Part shown: piece after piece, positions 31,258-39,871 of the stretch
Position numbering within the stretch: position 1 is the stretch's first letter
Layout of the letters: the number at the start of each line of letters is the position of its first letter
NCBI GenBank assembly: GCA_902539295.1
Contig: CACBIM010000008.1
Location: 24,822 to 88,821 of the forward strand
From: an uncultured SAR116 cluster alpha proteobacterium
Lineage (GTDB): Bacteria > Pseudomonadota > Alphaproteobacteria > Puniceispirillales > GCA-002684695
DNA: 64,000 nt
Direction: 5' to 3'
Notes under the pieces: model-generated
Database searches by the model: none
Seen by the model: only the letters and a program-made list of their open reading frames with translations
What the model was told of the DNA's origin: nothing
Translations under genes and position numbers: made by a program

Positions 31258-31692
31258 TTAAAATACACCATTTATTAATGTGCATATTGTTGCAACACAT
31301 GTGAGCTTTAATCTTAAATTAACATACCAACTATAAGAGGAAAAATTCTTATAATCGACAATCAGCGAAATAATAAAACCTAAAGATAATATTAATGAGG
31401 CCAATAAATAGTTGTTAAATAAAAAAATAACTATTAATGAAAACCAAGCCACTAATGATGTTGCAATTCCCCATGCCCATAGAATGTGTTCATAAGCCTC
31501 AGATTTTAGAAGATAGCCCCAGTAAACAGCGCCTAAAAACCCTAAAATAGACGAAGCATATAGCAATCCTAAGACCTTTAATTCTATTGAAAACCTGATT
31601 TCAAATAAAACAAAAAAAGATGTAAAAATAAATGGAAGAATTCCTAACCAACCAAGTATTTGAGGATTTTCAAGTACTCTTTTTTTTAGCAT
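31258..31692 (-). CDS. DUF3429 family membrane protein
   Basis: A 144-residue protein with five predicted helices and the family pattern NPQILGWLGILPFIFTSFF, ILGFLGAVYWGYLL and WAWGIATSLVAWFSL. It lies between phhB and the TrmH-like gene on one strand with 3 bp and about 5 bp gaps, so the three look like an operon. The function of DUF3429 is unknown. Confidence 0.83.
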   Translation of the reverse strand: MLKKRVLENPQILGWLGILPFIFTSFFVLFEIRFSIELKVLGLLYASSILGFLGAVYWGYLLKSEAYEHILWAWGIATSLVAWFSLIVIFLFNNYLLASLILSLGFIISLIVDYKNFSSYSWYVNLRLKLTCVATICTLINGVF

Positions 31693-31695
31693 AAA

Positions 31696-31983
31696 TTATT
31701 TTTTTTCAATAAAATTAATTAAATCAATATCTTTATCTGTTATTCCACCCGCATCATGAGTAGTTAAACAAATCTTAACTCTGTTATATACATTCGACCA
31801 TTCTGGATGGTGGTCTTTTTTTTCTGCATAAATTGCAATTTTGGTCATAAAAGAGAATGCCTCTATAAAAGACTTAAATCTAAATTCTTTTTTCAACTTT
31901 TTTCCATTATCTTCAATTTCCCATTTTTCATCAAATTGCTTTAAAATTTGTATAATCTCTTCATGTGATAAAACCTTTGCCAT
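31696..31983 (-). CDS. phhB: 4a-hydroxytetrahydrobiopterin dehydratase
   Basis: A 95-residue pterin-4a-carbinolamine dehydratase with the active-site block [20 protein letters not shown] and the ending [24 protein letters not shown] lies 7 bp before the ATG. It recycles oxidised pterin after aromatic amino acid hydroxylation; no phenylalanine hydroxylase gene is in the window, and the enzyme occurs in many bacteria without one, so another pterin role is possible. Confidence 0.94.
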   Translation of the reverse strand: MAKVLSHEEIIQILKQFDEKWEIEDNGKKLKKEFRFKSFIEAFSFMTKIAIYAEKKDHHPEWSNVYNRVKICLTTHDAGGITDKDIDLINFIEKK

Positions 31984-32088
31984 AAATAGCTCCTGTAGTT
32001 ATTATGCAAATTATAAAAGTAATTAATTTTAAGAACAAGTTATAGCTTAAATTTAAGTCAGTAATTTTAAATTAAAAAGCCAAGATAA

Positions 32089-33297
32089 ATGAATATTCAT
32101 AATCCTTCCAAAATTGTATTAGCCTATTCCGGAGGCTTAGATACTTCAGTAATATTAAAATGGTTACAAGAAAAGTATCAGTGTGAAGTTATTACTTTCA
32201 CTGCTGATATTGGTCAGGGTGAAGAAGTTGAACCAGCAAGAAAGAAAGCTCAAAACCTTGGTGTAAAAAAAATATATATAGAAAACTTAGAAAATACTTT
32301 TGTCAAAGACTACGTATTTCCGATGTTTAGATGTAATACAATTTATGAAGGCATGTATTTATTAGGAACAAGTATAGCAAGACCACTGATTGCAAAACGC
32401 CAAATTGAAATAGCTAAATTTGAGGGAGCTGATGCAGTAGCACATGGTGCTACAGGAAAGGGAAACGATCAAGTAAGATTTGAGCTATCTTACCTTGCCC
32501 AAGACCCCAACATAAAAGTTATAGCTCCTTGGAGAGAATGGGAGCTTTCTTCAAGAACAAAACTCATAGAATATGCAGAAAAGCATCAAATTGCAATCTC
32601 AAAAGATAAAAGGGGCGAGGCCCCTTTTAGCGTTGATGCAAATCTACTTCATGTTTCAGCAGAAGGTAAAATTCTTGAGGATCCATGGATAGAACCAGAA
32701 GAATATATATATTCAAGAACAGTCAATCCAATGGAAGCTCCAGATAAACCTACTGAGATAACTATTGAATTTAGTAAAGGTGACCCCATAGCATTAAATC
32801 AGAAAAAGTTAGAACCGGCACAAATTTTAAAAAAATTGAATGAATTTGGAGGGAAGAACGGTATTGGAAGAATTGATATTGTTGAAAATAGATTTGTTGG
32901 CATGAAATCACGTGGTGTTTATGAAACTCCAGGTGGAACTATTTTATTTTACGCACGCAGAGCTATGGAATCCATTACTCTTGATAGAGAGGAAGCCCAC
33001 TTAAAAGATGAAATCATGCCGAAGTATGCAAAATTAATTTATAATGGGTTTTGGTTTTCACCTGAACGTGAAATGATGCAAGCTTTAATTGATAAGGCTT
33101 CCATGAGTGTTAATGGTGTAGTTAGACTTAAACTTTATAAAGGTAATATCATTATAACAGGTAGAAAATCGAAAAATTCCTTATATGATGAATCTTTGGT
33201 AACTTTTGAAGACAGCAACAGCAATTATGATCAAACTGATGCAAAAGGATTTATTAAATTAAATGCTCTTCGATTAATAAAAAACAAAAAAATTTAA
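32089..33297 (+). CDS. argG: Argininosuccinate synthase
   Basis: A 402-residue enzyme with the PP-loop [19 protein letters not shown], the [10 protein letters not shown] segment, [16 protein letters not shown] and APWREWE. It joins citrulline and aspartate with ATP for arginine synthesis. argB is at the right end of the window; the other arg genes are not adjacent. Its stop overlaps that of the convergent recR by 4 bp. Confidence 0.97.
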   Translation: MNIHNPSKIVLAYSGGLDTSVILKWLQEKYQCEVITFTADIGQGEEVEPARKKAQNLGVKKIYIENLENTFVKDYVFPMFRCNTIYEGMYLLGTSIARPLIAKRQIEIAKFEGADAVAHGATGKGNDQVRFELSYLAQDPNIKVIAPWREWELSSRTKLIEYAEKHQIAISKDKRGEAPFSVDANLLHVSAEGKILEDPWIEPEEYIYSRTVNPMEAPDKPTEITIEFSKGDPIALNQKKLEPAQILKKLNEFGGKNGIGRIDIVENRFVGMKSRGVYETPGGTILFYARRAMESITLDREEAHLKDEIMPKYAKLIYNGFWFSPEREMMQALIDKASMSVNGVVRLKLYKGNIIITGRKSKNSLYDESLVTFEDSNSNYDQTDAKGFIKLNALRLIKNKKI

Positions 33298-33893
33298 TTT
33301 TGTAACTTTGACCTTGCTCTTAGAGCTTGAGTAATTGTTCCATCATCAAGAAAATCTAACTCACCTCCCATTGGCAATCCTTGTGCTAATCTTGATAATA
33401 TTATATCTGAACTACTTAGTTGATCAGCTATATAATGCGCTGTAGTTTGTCCATCAACCGTTGCTGAATTAGCTAAAATTACTTCCTTTATTTTTTCACT
33501 TTTTGCTCTTTGAATCAATTGACCAATTTTTAAATCATCAGGACCTATATTATCTAATGCTGATAAGACGCCACCAAGAACATGATACTTCCCATAAAAG
33601 ACACCTGACCTTTCAATAGCCCATAAGTCGCCTACATTTTCCACAACACAAATAGTGGATACATCTCTTTTTTCATCTTTACAAATATGACATTCTTCAC
33701 TTGTATCCATATTCCCACAAATAACACAAAATTTTACACGTTCAGCAACATCCTTTATTTCATCAGAAAGGACAAGCATTTCTTTTTCTTTATTGTTTAA
33801 CAAATGCAAAACAATTCTTCTTGCTGATCTCAAACCTAAGCCAGGCAATTTTGAAATCAGCCTCACTAAATGATCAATTTCAGAGTTGATCAT
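33294..33893 (-). CDS. recR: Recombination mediator RecR
   Basis: A 199-residue protein: helix-hairpin-helix [18 protein letters not shown], a Cys4 zinc finger ([18 protein letters not shown]) and the Toprim domain ([18 protein letters not shown], then [15 protein letters not shown]). It loads RecA with RecF and RecO in gap repair. It follows dnaX on the same strand with a 33-bp gap. The ybaB gene that usually sits between dnaX and recR is missing here. Confidence 0.97.
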   Translation of the reverse strand: MINSEIDHLVRLISKLPGLGLRSARRIVLHLLNNKEKEMLVLSDEIKDVAERVKFCVICGNMDTSEECHICKDEKRDVSTICVVENVGDLWAIERSGVFYGKYHVLGGVLSALDNIGPDDLKIGQLIQRAKSEKIKEVILANSATVDGQTTAHYIADQLSSSDIILSRLAQGLPMGGELDFLDDGTITQALRARSKLQN

Positions 33894-33926
33894 GTCTTTT
33901 TTTATTTATTAAGAAGAATATGAAAC

Positions 33927-35600
33927 TCATTTATTTTTATCATTTACTGATTTCAATTCTGCATTTGGAAAGGCCTTTAAAATTTTTTGCATTTCTGGCG
34001 TGTTTTTTGTATTTTCGATTTCTTTTTGAGCTTTTCTCTCATTTTTGTGATCTAAAGTTTCAGTGCCTTGGTCATCGACTATACTTATAACCCAATCTTC
34101 ACCAGTCCAGTTTTTTAAAAATTTCGATATATCCTTTGCAATATTATTATTGGTATTGCCACTAATACTAATTTCTAATTTTCCCTTTTCAAAAGAAGTT
34201 AAATGAACACAAGATAACAATTGTGCATGAAGAAGTAACTCTCCTTTATTTTTAAATAATTCAACAAGTTCCTCAAAAGTGTTGACTTCTGCTAAAGTTG
34301 TTTTGTTATCAATAGAATTTATTTCTTGAAGGTTATTAAAAATCCCAGATGTGTCTTTTTTATTATCATCATTTTCTTCTAAAGTATTGTTAAATGTAGT
34401 TTTACTTTCTTCAAGAGAAGCTTGGATTTTCTTCACTAAAGAAGCAGGGTCTGGTAAATTGCAAGAATAAGCTAACCTTATAAGTATCATTGAACCTGCT
34501 TCATCTGGATTAGGAGCAGCCCTTATTTCTTCAATTCCTTTTAATAAAATTTGCCATGCTCTTGTCAAACCTGGAAGAGATATTTTAGAAATCTTTAAAA
34601 TACCAGCTTTTTCACCATCTGGAATTGAATTCATAAAAGTATCTAAATTGTTTTCACCTACAATATTTATGCGGGTAGACAAATGTATTATATCAAGCAT
34701 ATCTCCAATTAGAATTTCACCGTTAGTACCATGATTAATAACGTTGTCATAAATCTTTAGTGCATTTTCTACGTTACTATCAAAAATATTTTCTAAAATT
34801 TCAATACTTGATATCCTACTTGGCAAACCTAGCATAAAGGATATAGTCTCAGATTTAATATCATCGCCACTTATTGAGGCTGACTGATCTAATAAAGAAA
34901 GAGCATCTCGAACTGAACCTCCAGATACCCTAACAATTATTTGAAGTGCTTCTATAGTAAAATTTATCTTTTCTTCTTCACACACCCATTTAAGATGGTC
35001 TATCAAAATTTTAGAAGGGACTATTTGCAAGTCAAATCTTTGGCATCTTGATAGTATTGTTATTGGAACTTTTCTAATTTCGGTAGTTGCAAATATAAAT
35101 TTAACATGTTCTGGTGGTTCCTCTAGAGTTTTCAGTAGTGCATTAAATGCACCTTTTGATAGCATATGGACTTCATCAATTATATAGACTCTAAATTTAG
35201 ATGTTAGAGGTTTGTATCCAACTCCATCAATTAACTCCCTGATATTATCTACGCCTGTATTACTAGCTGCATCAATTTCCAGAACATCTATATTTTTCCC
35301 TTCTGCGATTCCCAAACAAGAGTCACATACACCACAAGGGTTGATAGCAATTTCAGATGATTTCTCTGGATTTGTGCAATTAAATAACTTTGCAATAATT
35401 CTAGCTGTTGATGTTTTACCGACACCTCTAACGCCTGTAAGTATGTAAGCATGTGCTAATCTGCCTCTTTCAATTGATCCAGATAATGTTTTGATTAAAT
35501 TATTTTGGCCAACAAGTTTTGTGAAATTTAGAGGCCTATATTTTCTTGCAAGAACTCTATGAATAGAATCTGTAACATTATTTTTGTTTTCATTAACCAT
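33927..35600 (-). CDS. dnaX: DNA polymerase III subunit gamma/tau
   Basis: A 557-residue clamp-loader ATPase with Walker A (TGVRGVGKTSTAR), zinc cysteines (CNPCGVCDSC pattern around residues 76-96), Walker B YIIDEVHMLSKGAFN and sensor TTEIRKVPITILSRCQRF. After domain III (about residue 375) comes an Asn/Lys-rich linker and a tau-like C-terminus. The TTG at 35603 in the track is followed by ATG at 35600, which I use. A run of six As on the coding strand at 34356-34361 falls in the linker. Its leader holds the SRP RNA gene. Confidence 0.95.
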   Translation of the reverse strand: MVNENKNNVTDSIHRVLARKYRPLNFTKLVGQNNLIKTLSGSIERGRLAHAYILTGVRGVGKTSTARIIAKLFNCTNPEKSSEIAINPCGVCDSCLGIAEGKNIDVLEIDAASNTGVDNIRELIDGVGYKPLTSKFRVYIIDEVHMLSKGAFNALLKTLEEPPEHVKFIFATTEIRKVPITILSRCQRFDLQIVPSKILIDHLKWVCEEEKINFTIEALQIIVRVSGGSVRDALSLLDQSASISGDDIKSETISFMLGLPSRISSIEILENIFDSNVENALKIYDNVINHGTNGEILIGDMLDIIHLSTRINIVGENNLDTFMNSIPDGEKAGILKISKISLPGLTRAWQILLKGIEEIRAAPNPDEAGSMILIRLAYSCNLPDPASLVKKIQASLEESKTTFNNTLEENDDNKKDTSGIFNNLQEINSIDNKTTLAEVNTFEELVELFKNKGELLLHAQLLSCVHLTSFEKGKLEISISGNTNNNIAKDISKFLKNWTGEDWVISIVDDQGTETLDHKNERKAQKEIENTKNTPEMQKILKAFPNAELKSVNDKNK

Positions 35601-35629
35601 CAAATTGAAATGCTCTTAGAATCATTTAA

Positions 35630-35723
35630 GCAGGAAACTGCCTGACCCAAATAAAACTTGTTACGGCTGCTACCTTTCGATCCTGACCGAGTTCGCAAGA
35701 CATCTGTCCAAACAGCTTCCCAT
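35630..35723 (-). ncRNA. ffs: Signal recognition particle RNA (4.5S type)
   Basis: On the minus strand the conserved apical hairpin reads GGTCAGGATCGAAAGG followed by TAGCAGCC, the Ffh-binding SRP domain. GGAAGCUG at the 5' side pairs with CAGUUUCC at the 3' side, CUUG with CAAG inside it, giving one rod of about 94 nt. The ends are set from this pairing and are approximate. A perfect palindrome CTGTATGATACAG (35726-35738, plus strand) lies directly upstream. ffs next to dnaX is a common bacterial arrangement. Confidence 0.93.
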
Positions 35724-35778
35724 GTCTGTATGATACAGTTCAAGGAATCTTTCAAGTATAAATATTCTATTTAATTAT

Positions 35779-36642
35779 TTAGCTTTTCCTCAATGGTGAT
35801 GCTAAATAAGTTCCCAGGATTTTAACTTTGTTCTGACCACAGTAGAATTCCAACTCTTTTAAAGCGTGTTTCATTGCTGATGTTTCAGGGTGACCTTCAA
35901 TATCTACATAAAATTGAGTTGCTGTCATACTACCGTTAATCATATATGATTCTAGTTTCGTTAAATTGATTCCATTTGTTGCAAAACCACCTAAGGCTTT
36001 ATAAAGTGCCGCAGGAACTGATCTTGTTGAAAAAACTATTGTTGTTATATATTTCTTTTTACTGATTTTTGGCATTTCAAATGATTTGCTCATTATTAAA
36101 AACCGTGTCGTATTGTGGCTACTATCTTCAAAATTTTCTTGAAGAATTTCTAAATTGTATCGTTTAGCTGCTAAATTAGATGCTATTGCACCAATAAATT
36201 TATCATTTAACTCTGAAACCTCCTTAGCAGCTCCAGCAGTATCAGGGTGAATTACGGGAATTAGATTTAGATTATTTATATTTTGTCTGCATTGAGCTAA
36301 ACCTTGTGCATGGCTCCTTACCTCTTTTAGGTTTTCTAATTTTGAACCTTTTGGACCCAAAAGCATATGATTTACTCTAAAAAAAGTTTCTCCTATAATA
36401 AACAGTCCAGACTCAGGTAGCAAATGATGTATGTCAGCTACTCTGCCTGCAGTTGAATTTTCAACAGGCACCATTGCTAATTTAGCTTTATTTTCTTGAA
36501 CACTAGAAATCATTTGTTCAAATGAAGGACATGCTAAAGTTTCCATTGTATTAAAATTACTTAAACAAGCCATTTCAGAATAAGCACCTGGGATACCTTG
36601 AAAAGCTATCGTATTATCTGGGTTATTTACTTTTTGAGACAT
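35779..36642 (-). CDS. pheA: Prephenate dehydratase
   Basis: A 287-residue monofunctional enzyme without a chorismate mutase domain. The catalytic domain starts IAFQGIPGAYSEMAC, has VPVENSTAGRVADIHHLL and the Thr-Arg-Phe motif SSHNTTRFLIM; the C-terminal ACT domain (NLTKLESYMINGS, TQFYVDIEGHPE) binds phenylalanine for feedback control. It makes phenylpyruvate. It abuts kdsB with no spacer (36642/36643). Confidence 0.96.
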   Translation of the reverse strand: MSQKVNNPDNTIAFQGIPGAYSEMACLSNFNTMETLACPSFEQMISSVQENKAKLAMVPVENSTAGRVADIHHLLPESGLFIIGETFFRVNHMLLGPKGSKLENLKEVRSHAQGLAQCRQNINNLNLIPVIHPDTAGAAKEVSELNDKFIGAIASNLAAKRYNLEILQENFEDSSHNTTRFLIMSKSFEMPKISKKKYITTIVFSTRSVPAALYKALGGFATNGINLTKLESYMINGSMTATQFYVDIEGHPETSAMKHALKELEFYCGQNKVKILGTYLASPLRKS

Positions 36643-37386
36643 TCAATTACTTTCAGATTGATTTTTAATTTTATTTCTTACCTTATTTAAATCTTTTTGA
36701 GTATCAACCCCAATAAAGTGATCTTTAGTTTTTACTACTTTCATTATCATACCATTCTCTAAAGCTCTAAGTTGCTCTAATTTTTCTGTTTTCTCAAGAT
36801 TAGACACAGGAAATGAAATAAATTTTTTTAAACTTTTTCTTTTCCATGCGTAAATCCCGATATGATGCCAGTAGGTTAATGCATTGTATGGAACTTGCAT
36901 TCGACTAAAATAAAGAGCTGTTCCATAATCATCGTCATTTTTATCCCATGATATTACAGCTTTAACTACATTTGGATCAGAAATTTCATCAAAGTTGGCT
37001 TTGCAAACTAAAGTAGTAATATCTTCACTTCTAATTTTTGACACTAAATTTTGCAATACTCCGGAGTCAAATATTGGCATATCACCTTGCAAATTTATAA
37101 TTAAATCATAATGGAAATCAGGGTCAAACTTGCTGAGTGCCTCATAAATTCTATCAGAACCAGAATGGTGATTAGCATCTGTGAGAATTGCATTTCCACC
37201 TTTGGCATCTATAACATTGCTTATTTTTTCTGAATCAGTGGCTACCACTACCGGTCCTAAATCAGCCTTTAATGCATTTGACCAGACATGACAAATCATA
37301 GGTTGACCATTAATTATTTTCAGTGCTTTTTTTTGTAGTCTGGTTGATCCTAATCTTGATGGAATTATTATTATGGGTTTTAACAT
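36643..37386 (-). CDS. kdsB: 3-deoxy-manno-octulosonate cytidylyltransferase
   Basis: A 247-residue nucleotidyltransferase with IIIPSRLGSTRLQKKAL (CTP-binding loop), GPVVVATDSEKI, NLQGDMPIF and WHHIGIYAWKRKSLKKF. It forms CMP-Kdo, so the cell makes Kdo-containing lipopolysaccharide. It is divergent from cycM and co-transcribed with pheA, an arrangement familiar from other alphaproteobacteria. Confidence 0.96.
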   Translation of the reverse strand: MLKPIIIIPSRLGSTRLQKKALKIINGQPMICHVWSNALKADLGPVVVATDSEKISNVIDAKGGNAILTDANHHSGSDRIYEALSKFDPDFHYDLIINLQGDMPIFDSGVLQNLVSKIRSEDITTLVCKANFDEISDPNVVKAVISWDKNDDDYGTALYFSRMQVPYNALTYWHHIGIYAWKRKSLKKFISFPVSNLEKTEKLEQLRALENGMIMKVVKTKDHFIGVDTQKDLNKVRNKIKNQSESN

Positions 37387-37453
37387 TTTATTTGGATCTT
37401 AATCTTGCAACTTTTGCTTGCTTTATATATATCATCATTATGAATAAATTTTG

Positions 37454-37483
37454 TTGAGATTTATTTGTATTTTAAAGTAAAAT
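37454..37483 (+). promoter_or_regulatory. Candidate promoter of cycM
   Basis: TTGAGA and TAAAAT are separated by 18 bp, 46 bp upstream of the cycM ATG, in the 143-bp divergent spacer with kdsB. The -10 box matches the consensus at five of six positions. In DNA this AT-rich, chance matches are common. Confidence 0.35.
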
Positions 37484-37529
37484 ATAACAATAGCATAATT
37501 TTTAATTATTTTATAAATGAGTTTTTTCT

Positions 37530-38150
37530 ATGAATGATCCTTTAGCATTTAATAAAGTTGTTGCTGGTTTTTTATGCGCCTGCCTTTTAATGATAGGTGC
37601 AGGTAAGTTTGCATCTTTTATGCAAGGGGCAGATAGTCACCATGACGACCACCATTCAGATGAAAAACATTCATCAAAAAATTCATATCCAATTGAAGTA
37701 CCTGAGGGTGCAATTACTGAAGCCTCAGCAGTTGCTTCAGCACCTATTAAAATTGTGCCAATTTTAGCAATGATAGCAAATGCTGACATTGATGCTGGTA
37801 AAAAACTATCAAAAAAATGTGCAGCTTGTCATAGTTTTAATGCTGGAGGTCCTAATAAGGTAGGGCCTAATCTATGGAATGTTCTTAATCGTGAAATGGG
37901 CCAAGTTGATGGTTACAAATATTCAAAAGCATTGATGGCCTTTGGTGGTAAATGGGATTACTCTTCTCTAAATCAATTTCTACTCAAGCCTAAAGAATAT
38001 ATGAAGGGGACTAAGATGAATTATGCTGGTCTTAAAAAAGAAAAAGACAGAGCGAATATATTACTTTGGTTAAGAAGTCTGGCTGATACACCAGCTAATC
38101 TTCCATCAGATGAAGAAATTCAAAAAGAAAAAGAAGGAATGGGTTCTTAA
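37530..38150 (+). CDS. Membrane-anchored cytochrome c (CycM-like)
   Basis: A 206-residue protein with an uncleaved N-terminal anchor (VVAGFLCACLLMIGAGKFA), a His/Asp-rich linker (SHHDDHHSDEKHSSK) and one class I cytochrome c domain: heme site KKCAACHSF (residues 97-101) and axial methionine in YMKGTKMNYAG. CycM-type proteins carry electrons from the bc1 complex to the aa3 oxidase, which fits the heme A synthase in this window. hisN follows within 3 bp. Confidence 0.92.
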   Translation: MNDPLAFNKVVAGFLCACLLMIGAGKFASFMQGADSHHDDHHSDEKHSSKNSYPIEVPEGAITEASAVASAPIKIVPILAMIANADIDAGKKLSKKCAACHSFNAGGPNKVGPNLWNVLNREMGQVDGYKYSKALMAFGGKWDYSSLNQFLLKPKEYMKGTKMNYAGLKKEKDRANILLWLRSLADTPANLPSDEEIQKEKEGMGS

Positions 38151-38153
38151 AAT

Positions 38154-38927
38154 TTGATAGAATTTAATAAATTAAATGACTTCCTTAATTTATTAGTTTT
38201 AGAAAACCGAAAGATAATACTTCCTTTATTTAGAAAAATTACAGATGTGGAGACAAAAACAGATCTAAGTCCTGTTACAGAGGCTGATAAGTCTACTGAA
38301 AAAAATATTAGAAGTTTAATCCACAAAAACTTCCCTGATGACGAAATAAGAGGTGAAGAATTTCCTGATAAAATTACAGGTTCTAATTATAACTGGATAA
38401 TCGATCCTATAGACGGGACTCGATCTTTTATTACTGGAAAACCAACATTTGGAACTTTAGTAGGTTTATACGATAGAAATAAACCAATAGCTGGTTTAAT
38501 TGACATGCCAGTGCTTGAAGAAACCTATATTGGGGTCAAAGGATATGGTGCGTATTTAAATGGAAATATAATAAAAACAAAAAATACTAGATCAATTCAC
38601 TCAGCTTCAATTGCATGCACTTCACCGAACATGTTCAATGAAAAGCAATTAAAGCTTTTTAAAAATGTAGAAAATAAATGCATAAATTCTGTATGGGGAG
38701 GTGATTGTCACAACTTTGCTTTACTCTCAGCTGGTTTTATCGATATTGTCATAGAACATAATTTATCTTGGCATGATATTGCAGCAACAATACCTATTAT
38801 AGAAGAGGCCGGTGGCTTAGTTACAGACTGGAATGGTGTAAAAATTGATTCTGAAAGTGATGGTAGTATAATTGCATCTAGCAATAAGTGCCTCCACAAA
38901 AAAGTCTTGGACATTATTGGAAATTAA
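38154..38927 (+). CDS. hisN: Inositol monophosphatase family protein, probable histidinol-phosphatase
   Basis: A 257-residue Mg-dependent phosphatase with the metal motifs GEEF, WIIDPIDGTRSFITG and WHDIAATIPIIEEAGG. The FITGKPTFGTLV and CHNFALLSAGFID details resemble HisN, the histidinol-phosphatase of many alphaproteobacteria, but 3'-phosphoadenosine or inositol phosphatase activity cannot be excluded. The start is TTG at 38154, three bases after the cycM stop; no ATG lies near. Confidence 0.8.
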   Translation: MIEFNKLNDFLNLLVLENRKIILPLFRKITDVETKTDLSPVTEADKSTEKNIRSLIHKNFPDDEIRGEEFPDKITGSNYNWIIDPIDGTRSFITGKPTFGTLVGLYDRNKPIAGLIDMPVLEETYIGVKGYGAYLNGNIIKTKNTRSIHSASIACTSPNMFNEKQLKLFKNVENKCINSVWGGDCHNFALLSAGFIDIVIEHNLSWHDIAATIPIIEEAGGLVTDWNGVKIDSESDGSIIASSNKCLHKKVLDIIGN

Positions 38928-38932
38928 TAAAT

Positions 38933-39871
38933 ATGAGAAAAAACATAAATTTACTTTATTACTGGGATGCTGAAGGATACAAATCATGGCAAAAAATTTT
39001 CAGTGAAAAAGCACCTGAAATTAAGGTTTTTAATAAAGATAATTGTATAGAGGATGATATTGACGTTGCACTAGTTTGGCTTCCACCAGAGGGGTTTCTT
39101 AAAAAATTTCAAAACCTAAAGGGTGTAATAAATCTTGGCCAAGGTGTAGATCATTTATTAAAACCAGGAGTTGTGCCTGACAAACTTCCAATAATTAGGT
39201 TGGTTGATGAAGACATGTCCAAGCAAATGGCTGGATGGGTGTCTCTTCAAATTTTGAGAGAAACCTGTTTTCTAAATGATTATTTAGAACAACAAAAGAA
39301 TAAAATTTGGAAGACAGTAAACTTTATTCCAGGAAATAACTGGACAATTGGTATATTGGGTATTGGAGCAATTGGATCACATGTTGCTAAATCACTAACA
39401 AATTTTGGTTATAAAATTAAAGGTTGGTCAAAAAATAAAAAAAATATTCAAAACGTTGAATGCTATTCTGGAAGAGAAGAGCTTCACAAAATGCTTAAAG
39501 ATTGTAACATTTTAGTTTGCCTTTTACCACTCACTAGTGAAACAAAGCATATTATTTGTAAGGAAACATTATCATTACTTCCTAAAGGATCTACAATCAT
39601 AAATGCTGGAAGAGGTGGGCACGTTAATGAAACTGATCTTTTAGAAATGATTAATAAGGGTCATATAAAAAATGCCTATTTAGATGTATTTGAAACTGAA
39701 CCTTTACCAAAAGATCATAGTTTTTGGGAACATAAAAATGTATATGTTTGGCCACATGTTTCAGCTCAAACCAATACATTAACTTCAATTGATCAAATTG
39801 TTAATGCAGCGAGATGTATAACTGATGGTTTGGAAGCGCCGAACCAGATAAATAGAAGCAATGGGTATTAA
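38933..39871 (+). CDS. ghrA: Glyoxylate/hydroxypyruvate reductase A-type 2-hydroxyacid dehydrogenase
   Basis: A 312-residue NAD(P)-dependent dehydrogenase with the Rossmann motif TIGILGIGAIGSHVAKSL, the catalytic Arg region GSTIINAGRGGHVNETDL, the Glu in VFETEPLPKDH and the His in WPHVSAQTN, as in E. coli GhrA. The track extends 15 codons into hisN; ATG 38933, six bases past the hisN stop, matches family length. It reduces glyoxylate to glycolate or hydroxypyruvate to glycerate. Its stop overlaps the aminopeptidase stop by 4 bp. Confidence 0.88.
   Translation: MRKNINLLYYWDAEGYKSWQKIFSEKAPEIKVFNKDNCIEDDIDVALVWLPPEGFLKKFQNLKGVINLGQGVDHLLKPGVVPDKLPIIRLVDEDMSKQMAGWVSLQILRETCFLNDYLEQQKNKIWKTVNFIPGNNWTIGILGIGAIGSHVAKSLTNFGYKIKGWSKNKKNIQNVECYSGREELHKMLKDCNILVCLLPLTSETKHIICKETLSLLPKGSTIINAGRGGHVNETDLLEMINKGHIKNAYLDVFETEPLPKDHSFWEHKNVYVWPHVSAQTNTLTSIDQIVNAARCITDGLEAPNQINRSNGY

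Noticed and set aside
38888-38932. N-terminal extension of the ghrA ORF (MPPQKSLGHYWKLIN)
   Set aside because: It lies inside hisN and family members begin at the ATG at 38933.
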